Origin: Scilla litardierei
Taxonomy: Eukaryota > Streptophyta > Magnoliopsida > Asparagales > Asparagaceae
Direction: 5' to 3'
Length of the DNA stretch: 64,000 nt
NCBI GenBank assembly: GCA_030789695.1
Contig: CM061142.1
Coordinates: forward strand, 571,817,281-571,881,280
Shown here: positions 24,212 to 33,362 of the stretch, piece by piece
Layout: each line of letters starts with the position of its first letter
Position numbering within the stretch: position 1 is the first letter of the stretch
Made by a program: the position numbers and the translations under genes
The notes under the pieces: generated by a model
What the model saw: only the letters and a program-made list of their open reading frames with translations
Told to the model about the DNA's origin: nothing
The model's database searches: none

Positions 24212-26842
24212 GGGCCTATTCCTTTTGTTGAGAATGGATTTGTGGAAAGCTGAGGGGTTGTGTAATCTTGACGAGAGGAACGTTTGGTTTTGTGTTTCTT
24301 TTGTTGGAAAGTTGTTTTAAGAATTTTTTGTGGGGCCCACACAACTTTTTTGTGTTTCTTTTGTTGAAAGTTGGTTGAAAAGTTGAATGAAGAGAGTTTG
24401 ATCTGGGGTCTACGGGGTGTACTAATTATTAAAATAAGATATAATTAAACTAATTTTAAACTAAAATATTAAATTATAATCATTAAATATAAAAAATATA
24501 ATAAAAAAGGAATGAGAATTATAACACGGAGGCACTGTGTACAGTGCCTCCGTCGCATTTAAAAAGATTAAAAAAAGAAAACGACAAAAAAAACACGGAG
24601 GCACTGTGCACTGAGACTCAGTGCACAGTGCCTCCGTCTGAATTAAAAATCAAAAAGAAATGTGGATGCCCGCTGCAATTGGACGAGAATGCGAAGAGAG
24701 AGAATGTGGGGCCCAATCATCAACTTTCTTAGCAGAATCTCGTGTAATCCGCGGAATTTCAGTGGATTGCATATTTGAGAATGGGAGCACCATCGAGGAG
24801 CCAGCTCGGATCCACATCAACGAACTTTCCTCCCAAAATTCTCAACAAAAGGAACAGACCGAAGGAAAATGAGTTGAAAACGTTGTAAATAGTGCGTGAA
24901 TAGTGGAAAAATTCCACTTTCTCACCCACATTCAACGATCGAAACAGGCTAAGAGAAGCCAAAAACCATTCATTGTGGAAAATGCTTTGTTAGTACAATT
25001 TTGGTTGTTCCATAGACCACACTGCTAAAGGCATGTTCCGATAGTTGAATGTGTGTGTGAAAGTGGAATTTTTCCATTGTTCACGCACTATTCACGCATT
25101 ATTCACAACTTTCTCAACTCATTTTTCTTCAGTCTGTTCCTTTTGTTGAGAATTTTGGGAGGAAAGTTCGCTGATGTGGATCCAAGCTGGCTCCTCATCG
25201 GCGCTCCAATTCTCAAATATGCAATCTGCGGAAAATCAACGGATTACAAGAAATTCTGCTGAGAAAGTTGGCCGGGCCCCACATTCTCTCTCTGCTCTCT
25301 CGTCCAATCGCAGCAGGCATCCACATTTCTTTTTGTTTTTTTAATTTGAACGAATGCACTATGCACTGAGAAGTAAGGTTGTAACCGGGTCGAGCCAAGC
25401 TCGAGTGTTTCCATACTCGAGCTTGACTCGACTTAAAAAACTCGAGTTCGATACTTGACTCGAACTCGGTCGAGCTTCAATTTTTTGAGCTCAAACTAGG
25501 CTCGATATAAAGCTTGATTTACTCGAGCTCGACTCGTTAATGATATGTGTGTATGGGTTGTTTAGCTCAAACGTCGGAATCGGATTCGGGTAAATTTTTT
25601 ACAACTGATTTGATTCAAAATCGGAAACAGGATCTCACCCTCCAAACCCATGCATGATCCGAATCTGATTGTTTACTCGAATGGCTTGGCCAAAATAACC
25701 TATTTGAACAATATAATTTCTTTTAGTCCCTCCGATGCGGGAGTAAAACACAATGGGCCAGCGCTGAAGTGCATGGAACCAAATAGTCTCACATCGGGCA
25801 AATTACACGACCAAGGGTACTATAAAATTAGCAAGTTGTTGCCCAGCCTCAATTGGGCTTCGGCCCATGCTGCATTGCCAGGGAGTGTTGCATGTGCATT
25901 CTGTTATCAAGTTCGATGTCTCTTGAAGAAATAAATTATTTATACCATGTGATACTACTTACTCCAAACGACGTGGGACTAATCAATGAACTGGCCGACG
26001 CTCGTAGGAGAGAGCGAGCAATGCATGTGCGTTGTATGATTAGTCCCACATCGGGCAACTTATGGAGTTACATGTCCTTTAAGTTAGAGGTTGGGTGGCA
26101 ACTTATTGAATTTTGACTTCGGCTTAGGCTTTAACCTAGATGCTCATGAGCGTATGTTCGCTACGTGTCCTACGTCCCAATCGAAATCAGGTTTCCAACT
26201 AATAGGATTTTATGTGTAAATAAATAAAATTTTTTGGGTATGTATATACAAGCTCGATTAAGCTCGCGATCTCATCGAACCGAGTATCATCCTACTCAAG
26301 CTCCAACTCGAGTAATATTCGAGTAGCTCGAGCTCGAGCTCGAGCTCGACTATGTCCGAGTCGAGGTCGAGTATTTTCGAGCCGATCCCGAGTAGCTCGC
26401 GAGTCAGCTCGACTCAGTTACACCTATACTGAGAAGCGTGTTTTTCTTGTCATTTTCTTTTTTCTAATCTTTTTAAATGCGACGGAGGCACTGTGCACTT
26501 GCACTGAGCGCACTGTGCCTCCGCGTTATGATTTTCTCATTCCCTTTTTTATTATATATTTTTATATTTAATGATTATAATTTAATATTTAGTTTAAAAT
26601 TAGTTTAATTATATAGCTTAGTTTAAAAATTAGTACGACATGTGAACCCCACATCAAACTTTCTTCATCCAACTTTCCGACCAACTTTCAACAAAATAAA
26701 CACAAAAAAGTTGTGTGGGCCCCACAAAAATTCTAAAAACAACTTTTCAACAAAAGAAACACAAAACCAAACTTTCCTCTCATAAAGATTCCAGAAACCC
26801 TCAACTTTCCACAAATCCATTCTCAACAAAAGGAATGGGCCC
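24212..26842. mobile_element. Giant foldback PIF/Harbinger-like element, TSD TAA
   Basis: The left end GGGCCTATTCCTTTTGTTGA and the reverse complement of the right end GGGCCCATTCCTTTTGTTGA match for about 40 bases or more, with TAA on both sides (24209-24211 and 26843-26845). The inverted homology then continues inward: 24212-24948 pairs with 26842-26437 and, beyond a later insertion, with 25373-25033. Without the insertion it is about 1.57 kb, nearly all stem, around an 84-base loop. A local palindrome around GGAGGCACTGTGCAC recurs in both arms. The TWA target and GGGCCT ends resemble the MITE at 863-1577. No transposase is seen. Confidence 0.85.
25374..26428. mobile_element. hAT-like element nested in the foldback, TSD CTGAGAAG
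   Basis: CTGAGAAG flanks it exactly (25366-25373 and 26429-26436). The left end TAAGGTTGTAACCGGGTCGA and the right end in reverse complement TATAGGTGTAACTGAGTCGA are imperfect inverted repeats, and subterminal ACTCGAGCTCGA-type repeats line both ends. At 1055 bp with no transposase it is non-autonomous. Inside, about 25715-26130 looks like a degenerate two-unit repeat, each unit containing TAGTC(C/T)CACATCGGGCAA. The insertion interrupts the right arm of the foldback, so it is the younger event. Confidence 0.88.
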
Positions 26843-27513
26843 TAAAAGAAAAGAATTGCAACACGGATAAAATTTCACAACAGTATAATAACCAAGTGAA
26901 TTTTATATTAAGTGGATTTCGCTGTTTATTTTTTACTAACGACCTGGATTGTCCACAGCATTAAACCATACGCACATTTCTCAATTAATGTGATACAAAT
27001 CGGAAAAAAAACAAAAAAACAAAAAAGCACAAAACGTCACATTACCGTTTACAAGACAAAGGTATCATATATTATCACATATACAAAATTTCTCAGACAG
27101 ATGACTCAAGCGCCCCAAACCAAAGCCTTTGCCTCTTCTCAAGAAAAATGCATGACCGAACCGTTACCACAATATAAGTATCAAATTACAATCTTTTACT
27201 AATTCCATTGAGCACCTCTTCCTCTACGTCTAATCGCATTTGAAGAGGCAACATCGGATCTACACGAAACTACTGAAGACGTGAATCAATCTCACAAAAA
27301 GAACAAGAAATCAAACCAATCATGATATGAACCCAAGATTCAAGCAACATGGAAATCAAAAGCGTTCGTGAGACATAATTATTAAAATAGAAGAAACAGA
27401 AAAAAACACACACAGACGGATTCAATTTTACACTCGACATCAAGATATCATAAGAAATAACTAAACAAAGCTTACTAAAGAGAGAGATTATAGAACAATA
27501 TCGTAGATCAAAC

Positions 27514-27640
27514 CTTAAAGTATCCAAAGAAACAGATGATCGCTTTAACGAAAAGACCAAAGATCGGACCTTTGAACGCTGGAGAGTTGAGGGGCGGCCC
27601 CGAAAAAACCCTAGAACCTGAGAGAGCGAGAAAGAGTGAG
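27514..27640 (-). other. Probable S15a leader exon (5' UTR)
   Basis: On the minus strand the pyrimidine-rich CCCTCACTCTTTCTCGCTCT is followed by a telo-box-like CTAGGGTTTT and ends AAG before GTTTGATCTACG, a good donor at 27513. The matching acceptor could be GGCTTTAG at 21889, five bases before the S15a ATG. Plant S15a genes commonly have an intron in the 5' UTR, and no other minus-strand gene starts between here and 21883. The link is inference; the leader intron would be about 5.6 kb, of which 2.6 kb is the foldback element. Confidence 0.55.
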
Positions 27641-27920
27641 GGACAGCGGGATCGGGACTATTTAAGAAATGGGCCTTCAAGTTTGCATCATCCGTTTTGA
27701 CCGTGTGATTATAATCAAACGGCGGTGGATGAGCGTTTTTCATTTTGTTGGGCCGTGCCGGATTAAAGTTTAAGCAAACTCTTCATGGTCTTGGATCTAT
27801 TAATGGGCTTCTATTTTGTAGATGTCAGAGATTATTTTGAAACCAGCCCAAAATCAGTTTTTGTAACTTTTTGAGATGCATCAGTTTATGAACCCAAAAT
27901 CAATTAATGGGCTTCTATTT
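27641..27920 (-). promoter_or_regulatory. Probable ribosomal-protein-type promoter
   Basis: Reading the minus strand, GGCCCA/AGCCCA site-II-like motifs occur near 27668, 27749, 27804 and 27908, and TTAAATAG (about 27659-27666) lies about 25 bases before the pyrimidine-rich leader start. Site II motifs with a telo box are characteristic of plant ribosomal-protein genes. The words ATTAATGGGCTTCTATTTTG occur twice (27798 and 27903). Confidence 0.5.
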
Positions 27921-28103
27921 TGATCAGTTACAAAGATTCATTTTTCTTATAAGAGCGGTTTAAAAAATTACTTTCGTAACATGAGAGTGGATCTAAAACT
28001 TTGACAGCTAACAGATATCTTTAATTAAAACAATAACATCTGAAAATTTTAACTATTATGCTTTATTTTTTGTCTATTTAAGAAGGTACTGATGGGTGTT
28101 GGG

Positions 28104-28716
28104 TGTTGACGGATGAATCCGTCATACAGTGATGTGGGCCGACGAGGATGCCATCTATCGGGGGATGCTTTATCAGCAGAGGAGTGGGACCCGTAGAGAG
28201 GCAATACCGGGTCGTGGAGAGTTAGGACTAAGGTTGACCTAGCTCCGCGCTATCTTCGTAGATCTGCATCATAGGAGAAATCATCAATGGTTCGGGTCTG
28301 TGGTTTGACCAAATCTTCTCTCATGCTTAAGTGAGTGGATGACTCAAAAAGGGGCTTGGGGAGGCTCGGGTCCAACCTATATGGAGGTCATCCCATCACT
28401 GTCACACCGAGCTATGTATGAGAAAATGTAAAGCGAAGAAGATGTTTGGTTACATGATACCTGAGTGTAGGCTCCCCCCTTTCTCATATGGTGTCCTAAA
28501 ACTTTATATGTTTTCCCATGACTTGTAACCTCCAAGCTAATAATGTGGCATCATTAGTGTAACCGTCACCATAATGGTATGACGTAATTACCGAATTAGT
28601 GGCCATTAAAGTAGGCCATAATAAGATGTATCCGTCCACCATTGATGGTTCTATGTGAGGTAGGTGGAGGTTGACTCATTCAACTCTTGAGGTATGGGTC
28701 GTGGGCCGGCATAACA
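28104..28716 (-). repeat. Diverged Tat-like LTR (outer copy)
   Basis: The plus strand runs from TGTTGACGGATGAATCC to CCGGCATAACA. On the minus strand it follows a GGCCAT tract, as the other Tat LTRs do. It shares (G/A)TCAGCAGA(G/T)GGAGTGGGAC and ATGCTTAAGT with 29412-30151 at corresponding distances from the end, so the two are relatives. Confidence 0.55.
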
Positions 28717-28864
28717 ATGGCCAAATAATGGAAGGCTATTTGACAATGGCCCTCTTCGCCCGAGCTCAACCACTAGAAAGGTTCAGGCCGGGTGATGTGA
28801 CACGTGTGAGGAAGAAGCAACCATGGTCGAATAGTTGGGTTAGCTCGCAAGGTCTTATGACTCA

Positions 28865-29375
28865 TCCCTGATCGTATAGCTGGCTTGGCCCGTGAGGGTG
28901 TAGCCCCCCGATCGTATAGCCGAGGTGCCCGCGAGTGCAAGAAAGGTCATCCCCGATCGTGTAGATGGCTTGGTCCGCTACGGGTGGTCCCGATCGTATA
29001 ACCCAGCCGCTTACGAGGGTAAAGAAAGGTTATCCCCGATCGTGTAGTTGGCTTCGCCCGCGAGGGGGTGGCCCCCGATTGTATAGTCGAGCCATTCACG
29101 AGGGTAAAGAAAGGCCATCCCCGATCGTGTAGCTAGCTTGGCCCGCGAGGGGGTGGCCCCCAATCGTATATCTGTACCGTCCGCGAGGGTAAAGAAAGGT
29201 CATACCCGATTGTGTCGCTGGCTTGGCCCGCGAGTGTATGGTCCCCGATCGTATAGCCGAGCCGCCCGCGAGGGTAAAGAAAGGTCATCTCCGATCGTGT
29301 AGCTGGCTTGGCCCGCGAGGGGATGGCCCTTGATCGTATAACCAAGTTACCAGCAAGGTGTTCTGAGCTGACTTG
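28865..29375 (-). repeat. 85-bp tandem repeat array in Tat-like 3' region
   Basis: GATCGTGTAG recurs at 28955, 29038, 29123, 29208 (variant) and 29293, spacings of 83, 85, 85 and 85 bases. Each unit also contains CTTGGCCCGCGAGGGGGTGG, CCCGATCGTATAG and GAGGGTAAAGAAAGGTCAT. The array sits between two Tat-like LTRs and is unrelated in sequence to the 50-60-bp array at 33035. Confidence 0.85.
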
Positions 29376-29411
29376 TGGGCCTGCACACTTTAGTAAAGAG
29401 GGAAAGATGGC

Positions 29412-30151
29412 TGTTAAGGCCAAAATTGACCGAGACAGTTGTCAAGCTGACGTAGACTCTTGATACTGAGTTGGAGCCTTGTCAGCAGATGGAGTGGGAC
29501 TCTCGGTTAGAAGAATCGGGGTAGAGTAATGGTAGTTAATGATGATGCGGTGTTCGATCGACCTTCGAGCAGCAGATGTGTCGATCGTTCGAGGCTAAGG
29601 AGCTCGATAACGACCTTCGACGCTAGATGTTGATCGTCGATCTGCACCACAGTGACACGTCAGGGGGTCGGATCTGGGTTTCGACCCAAATCCCCTCCGA
29701 TGCTTAAGTTAGTATGGGAACTTAAGGGAGAGAGGGAGCTTGGTGCAGCTGAGATCGACCCAAGGAGGTTCGTCTCAGGGCTAGTGGCGCAAGCTCGGAA
29801 GTATAAGAAATATCAGTTGAGAAAGTAGAGTTCTATGTCTTAGACCTCGAACCTTGGAATTGGAACCCTTTACCTTCGTCCTTTGGTCTATTTATAGGTT
29901 GTTCCTCTTTGATTGTGTGTAACCGTCCCTCATTGATTCAGGCACGATCTCCTATGGGATTCGAGATAATGGCTGCCCATTTTCTTCGGTCCCATTAACT
30001 TTCCCCTGAATATTAGCGCCAGCCCAACGGTCGAACGACCTGTTCTTCTGACTCGGCAATACCCCGCTATGAGCGGGGGGTATTGGGTTGCGGGCACCAA
30101 ATGGATCGGGTATGTAGATACTCCAGTTGGATTCGTACCCATGCACTAACA
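29412..30151 (-). repeat. 3' LTR of the minus-strand Tat-like element
   Basis: The plus strand runs from TGTTAAGGCC to CATGCACTAACA; to its right AATGGCCCCATCATTC is the complement of a polypurine tract. The LTR is about 740 bp, close to the plus-strand Tat LTR at 18355-19089 (735 bp), and both begin TGTTA in element sense. A TATA-like CTATTTATAGG lies near 29887. It closes the element whose integrase lies at 40979-42224. Confidence 0.65.
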
Positions 30152-30179
30152 ATGGCCCCATCATTCATGCCTCAAAAAT

Positions 30180-30509
30180 CACACTGATTGAGACCGAATG
30201 ATGAGTAATCTCCTTAAATGCGCACGGTTTTTGAAATATTTTATTTGTTTTGTGTCGCCAAATTTCTTTCGCCTTTGAAGTGATCTTCGCCATTTCTAGT
30301 GGCTGGTTTCGGACATGAGTCGTGCATCGGATGGCAGTTGGTTGAATTCCTTCGTATAAAAAAGAAAAGCGAGTAAGAAGAAGAGTTCTTTCCGCTTCTC
30401 CTTCTTCCTTGTTTCGAAAGCTTGCTACCGCATCGCCTTCTCGGAGATCGCACGTCCCTTCTAAGGTATCCCCCCTGTCCGACTTTGAATCTCTTTAGAT
30501 CCGTCAGGT
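30180..30509. other. No gene seen; upstream of the Tat extra ORF
   Basis: This stretch separates the polypurine tract from the antisense ORF. It contains TTCGTATAAAAAAGAAAAGC (about 30350), which could act as a TATA region for the plus-strand ORF starting at 30510, but that is only a suggestion. Confidence 0.3.
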
Positions 30510-31220
30510 ATGTTTGCTCTAGTCATAATGAAGGAGCTGACCTACGAGGAGCTCATGGCACGCCTTCGGCCCCCTCGATGCCAGGAAGTTCTTGGAAAGG
30601 GAAAAGGAGTTTGGATTGAGCCAGGCCTTCCCATTCGCCGGAGGGATCGAAGCTTGAAGATTCCTGAAGTCATCTTAGACATGTCCCCTAGGTTTTCCCT
30701 CTATCTGACTGCTGAGGCCTGGCGAAGTTGTTTCTGTCATCCTTTTCGGATTAGGGTGCTTAATTCGGATGAGAGAGTGTGCTTCCCTCGGAAGACTGAG
30801 TTTGGAGTGTATCTTAAAGATTTTCGCCTAGGACTCCGGTTTCCCCTTCATCCTTTCATCGTAGAGGTTCTGTGCTCTTCGGAGCTCTGCATTTGTAGAC
30901 TCACTCCTCAAGCTTTTCCCCCTTTTGTTGGCTTCATCGTGATGTGTGAGCTTTGTGGCGTTCGGCCAACCCTGGGGCTATTCAGGTGCTTCTTTCGGAT
31001 AATACCCGACCCTCACAGAGTGTGGTACCATATCACTGCTCGCCTGGTAGTGAGGCTTGTATACGACCTTCCGATTTCCGACCCTGGGTGGAAGGATACC
31101 TTTGTGTTTTTCGTCCTTTCCAACTGGGACCGTTGCTCAATAGTTGGAGTTCTTCGAATCTTGAGCTTATGGAAGAGTCTCGTTTATCATCGGAGGAGGT
31201 CAAAGCCAAGTCGTCGCTAG
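30510..31220 (+). CDS. Tat-lineage additional ORF, putative gypsy-type transposon domain
   Basis: This 236-residue frame reads MKELTYEELMARLRPP, then FGVYLKDFRLGLRFPLHPFI, LTPQAFPPFVGFIVMCELCG and ISDPGWKDTFVFFVLSNWD. The pattern LPLHPF...L.P..F..F..FV..CE..G...FR.FF...GWK..FFFV is the plant 'putative gypsy type transposon' domain (Pfam PF04195 as I recall it), found in the extra ORFs of Tat-lineage elements. Its function is unknown. It lies on the plus strand between integrase and LTR of a minus-strand element, so it is antisense to gag-pol. The frame ends soon after the domain; later parts continue in other frames downstream, suggesting introns or decay. Confidence 0.7.
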   Translation: MFALVIMKELTYEELMARLRPPRCQEVLGKGKGVWIEPGLPIRRRDRSLKIPEVILDMSPRFSLYLTAEAWRSCFCHPFRIRVLNSDERVCFPRKTEFGVYLKDFRLGLRFPLHPFIVEVLCSSELCICRLTPQAFPPFVGFIVMCELCGVRPTLGLFRCFFRIIPDPHRVWYHITARLVVRLVYDLPISDPGWKDTFVFFVLSNWDRCSIVGVLRILSLWKSLVYHRRRSKPSRR

Positions 31221-31392
31221 GCGAGCCTAAGGCAGTGAATCTTCTTCTGGGTCGACCGAGGCGATAGAGGTCGACTCAGTATCTTTTGGGTGAGCATACG
31301 TTGAAGGCTCTTTTGTGGAGCCCGAGTAGTGTAATTTGACTCTATGTCTTTATCTTCGCCACTCATGATAATTATATCTGTTATCTACAGAT

Positions 31393-31923
31393 ATGACTAA
31401 CGGAAGCCGACGAAGTGGTGATCGTGGAATGGATCGAGTCTGGAGGGAGCAAAAGAAGAAGAAGAGAAGCGTCGGAAGGTTGGGCACCCGTGTTGAAAGG
31501 TCAAGCGCACGTGTTGAGGGGTCGAGCTCTCGATCTCCCCTCCACATTAACCAAAGTTCCTCTTCCGAGGGGGGTGAGGTTAGGCATGTCTCGAGGCCTT
31601 CTTCTCGAGCTTCCTCAAGAGAGGCATCGAGTCAAGCCCCCATGAGATCTGTCGTGCCCCTGACCTCAGTTGTGGTTTCGAAGCCACCGGTGATGGTCGA
31701 GGTTGATGCTGCTGATGTTGCCGAGCCAACTAAATCTGCCGCCGATGCTGCTGAGTCGACGAAAGCCGTCGGCCAGAAGAGGGAGATGCCCTCCGATGGG
31801 GAGGAGGAGTCAGGAAAGAGGAGGCGAGTGGAGGAGGAGGATCCCTTGGAGAAGGGTATGTGGGTCGCCCCTCTCGAGCCTCAGGGAGGGGTGGAGACTC
31901 CTTCGGCTTTGAGGATCCTGTGA
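31393..31923 (+). CDS. Tat extra ORF, Ser/Arg/Glu-rich middle segment
   Basis: A 176-residue frame begins MTNGSRRSGDRGMDR and is rich in Arg and Ser (VERSSARVEGSSSRSP), then Ala and Val, then acidic (GEEESGKRRRVEEEDP). It has nuclear-localisation-like basic clusters KKKKRS and GKRRR. It follows the domain segment by about 170 bases and is probably a later exon of the same antisense ORF. Low complexity makes a function call impossible. Confidence 0.45.
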   Translation: MTNGSRRSGDRGMDRVWREQKKKKRSVGRLGTRVERSSARVEGSSSRSPLHINQSSSSEGGEVRHVSRPSSRASSREASSQAPMRSVVPLTSVVVSKPPVMVEVDAADVAEPTKSAADAAESTKAVGQKREMPSDGEEESGKRRRVEEEDPLEKGMWVAPLEPQGGVETPSALRIL

Positions 31924-31958
31924 TGCCCCTTCTGGACCAATGGCCCTGAGGCGGCATT

Positions 31959-32252
31959 GTGTCGCCCGTCCCTTTGGTCGGCCCAATCCCTACGGAGTTC
32001 GATCGAGCATTATTGCTCAATCAGCTATCATCTCGATCTTCTGGGCCGGTACAGGGTGACTTTCACACACCTCCCTTCATCATTAGAAAGGAGGAGTCGG
32101 CCTTGCTGGACTTTGGGACGACCGCTCGGTTGGTGGAGAACTCGATTTTCCCCATGGATCTGGAGCTTCTTCAGAGGTTGGACCTCAAAAGGGTGGCCAA
32201 CTTTTTTGTGGGGAGCAGATACCAGGTATGTCATCTGCCTTCCGTATATTGA
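31959..32252 (+). CDS. Tat extra ORF, downstream segment
   Basis: A 97-residue frame reads FDRALLLNQLSSRSSGPVQG, ALLDFGTTARLVENSIFPMD and LQRLDLKRVANFFVGSRYQ, then reaches a possible donor CAGGTATGTCATC near 32224. A candidate acceptor TTTTCTGTAG ends at 32291. The content resembles the part of Tat extra ORFs just before the coiled coil. The first Met is probably internal. Confidence 0.4.
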   Translation: MSPVPLVGPIPTEFDRALLLNQLSSRSSGPVQGDFHTPPFIIRKEESALLDFGTTARLVENSIFPMDLELLQRLDLKRVANFFVGSRYQVCHLPSVY

Positions 32253-32353
32253 CACCCGAGTTAGCTGTTCCTGACTAATCTTTTCTGTAGATGTTTGTTC
32301 TCGACGCCGTGTTGCGTCGTTAAGCCATCGACTTGATCGAATGAGGTCGACGG

Positions 32354-32809
32354 GTGGCAGACATAGAGCGCAAGGCGATCAAGCTCGAGGCTCGGATGAA
32401 AGAGATGGAGGAGGGCCTGCAGAAGGCCCTTGAGGCTAAGGTGGCGGCTGAGTGGGTGGCTATGGAGGCCAAGAATAGTCTCTCATCCCTGTCGGTACTC
32501 TACAAGTCCGCCGAGCTCCCGTGGAGGACAGAGAAGGCTCAGCTTGAGTCGGAGCTTAACGCTCTCAAGAAGGAAGCGTTTGAGCTCTGAACCAAAGCTT
32601 TCGACTCCGAGAGGTAGGTGGAGGCTTGTAAGGCGAAGGCCGCTGAATTTCGAACCAAAGTCGTCGAGCTCGAGGAGGCCACTGCGATGGAGAAGGCAGA
32701 TATCACGGCCAGGCTTACGAAAGCGATGGACGCCTTCACCAGCATCTTTGCATCCGGGGCGCTCCTCCTCCCTCCTAGGCCGGCATGCATTAGTTTAGGT
32801 TTTTTGTAA
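32354..32809 (+). pseudogene. Tat extra ORF, C-terminal coiled coil with stops
   Basis: Heptad-rich text (MADIERKAIKLEARMKEMEE, KALEAKVAAEWVAMEAKNSL, LESELNALKKEAFEL) is followed in the same frame by further coiled-coil residues after a TGA at 32588-32590 and a TAG at 32615-32617 (VEACKAKAAEFRTKVVELEE). It ends GFL and TAA at 32807-32809. Coiled coils usually end these extra ORFs. The two stops show it is no longer intact. Confidence 0.5.
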
Positions 32810-33034
32810 TCTTTTTCACTTCTGTTTCTTTAGAAATGAAAAAATCGTGGTCACTTTTTGCGCTTGCGCTCTTACTCTTATCTACTATCTGAGTATGTGC
32901 ATGTGTATGGCCCCTTCAATGACTTAACTTTCGATAGATCAGAGATTGATGATAAGTTTAGTCGTTGGTAAGTTAGGTGTATTCAACAGACTGAACACAA
33001 CCCTTTAAACCATAAAGCACATTTCATTTAGTAG

Positions 33035-33362
33035 CAAGGGGTAATGCCCCTTAGAGTCGACGAAAGTAGGGAGTAGTTCGACGGCAAGTGATGAGGCCCC
33101 TTCGACTTATGACCGATGACCGACGTGGGTCTTTCAGTGGTGAGGGGCAATCCATTGGCCAACAGCCAATGACTAGGGTCACTCAGTGGCGAGGGGCGAT
33201 CCCTCGGCTTACGGCTAATGACTAGGGTTGTTTAGTGGCGAGGGGAACGGCCCCTTTGACTTACGGTCGACGAGCGTTATGGGTCATTCAGTGGCAAAGG
33301 GTGATCCCTCGGCTTACGGCTGACGACTAGGGTCATTCAGTGGCGAGGGACGAGGCCCCTTC
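33035..33362 (-). repeat. Tat tandem repeat array, left part
   Basis: Units TTCAGTGGCGAGGGGCGATC, CCTCGGCTTACGGCTGACGA and CTAGGGT repeat about every 50-58 bases. They are the reverse complement of the array at 17577-18300. The copia element at 33363 splits the array; it resumes at 40685. Confidence 0.8.

Noticed and set aside
27270..27743. 157-codon minus-strand frame beginning MKNAHPPPFDYN
   Set aside because: It covers the probable promoter and leader exon of S15a, including the donor site, and has no recognisable domain.
28097..28103. Alternative outer edge TGTTGGG for the Tat-like LTR
   Set aside because: The edge at 28104 gives the same distance (68 bases) to the shared CAGCAGA motif as in the other LTR; evidence is modest.
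28865..29375. 85-bp repeats as possible tRNA or snoRNA cluster
   Set aside because: No box motifs or cloverleaf could be seen; it is a plain tandem repeat.
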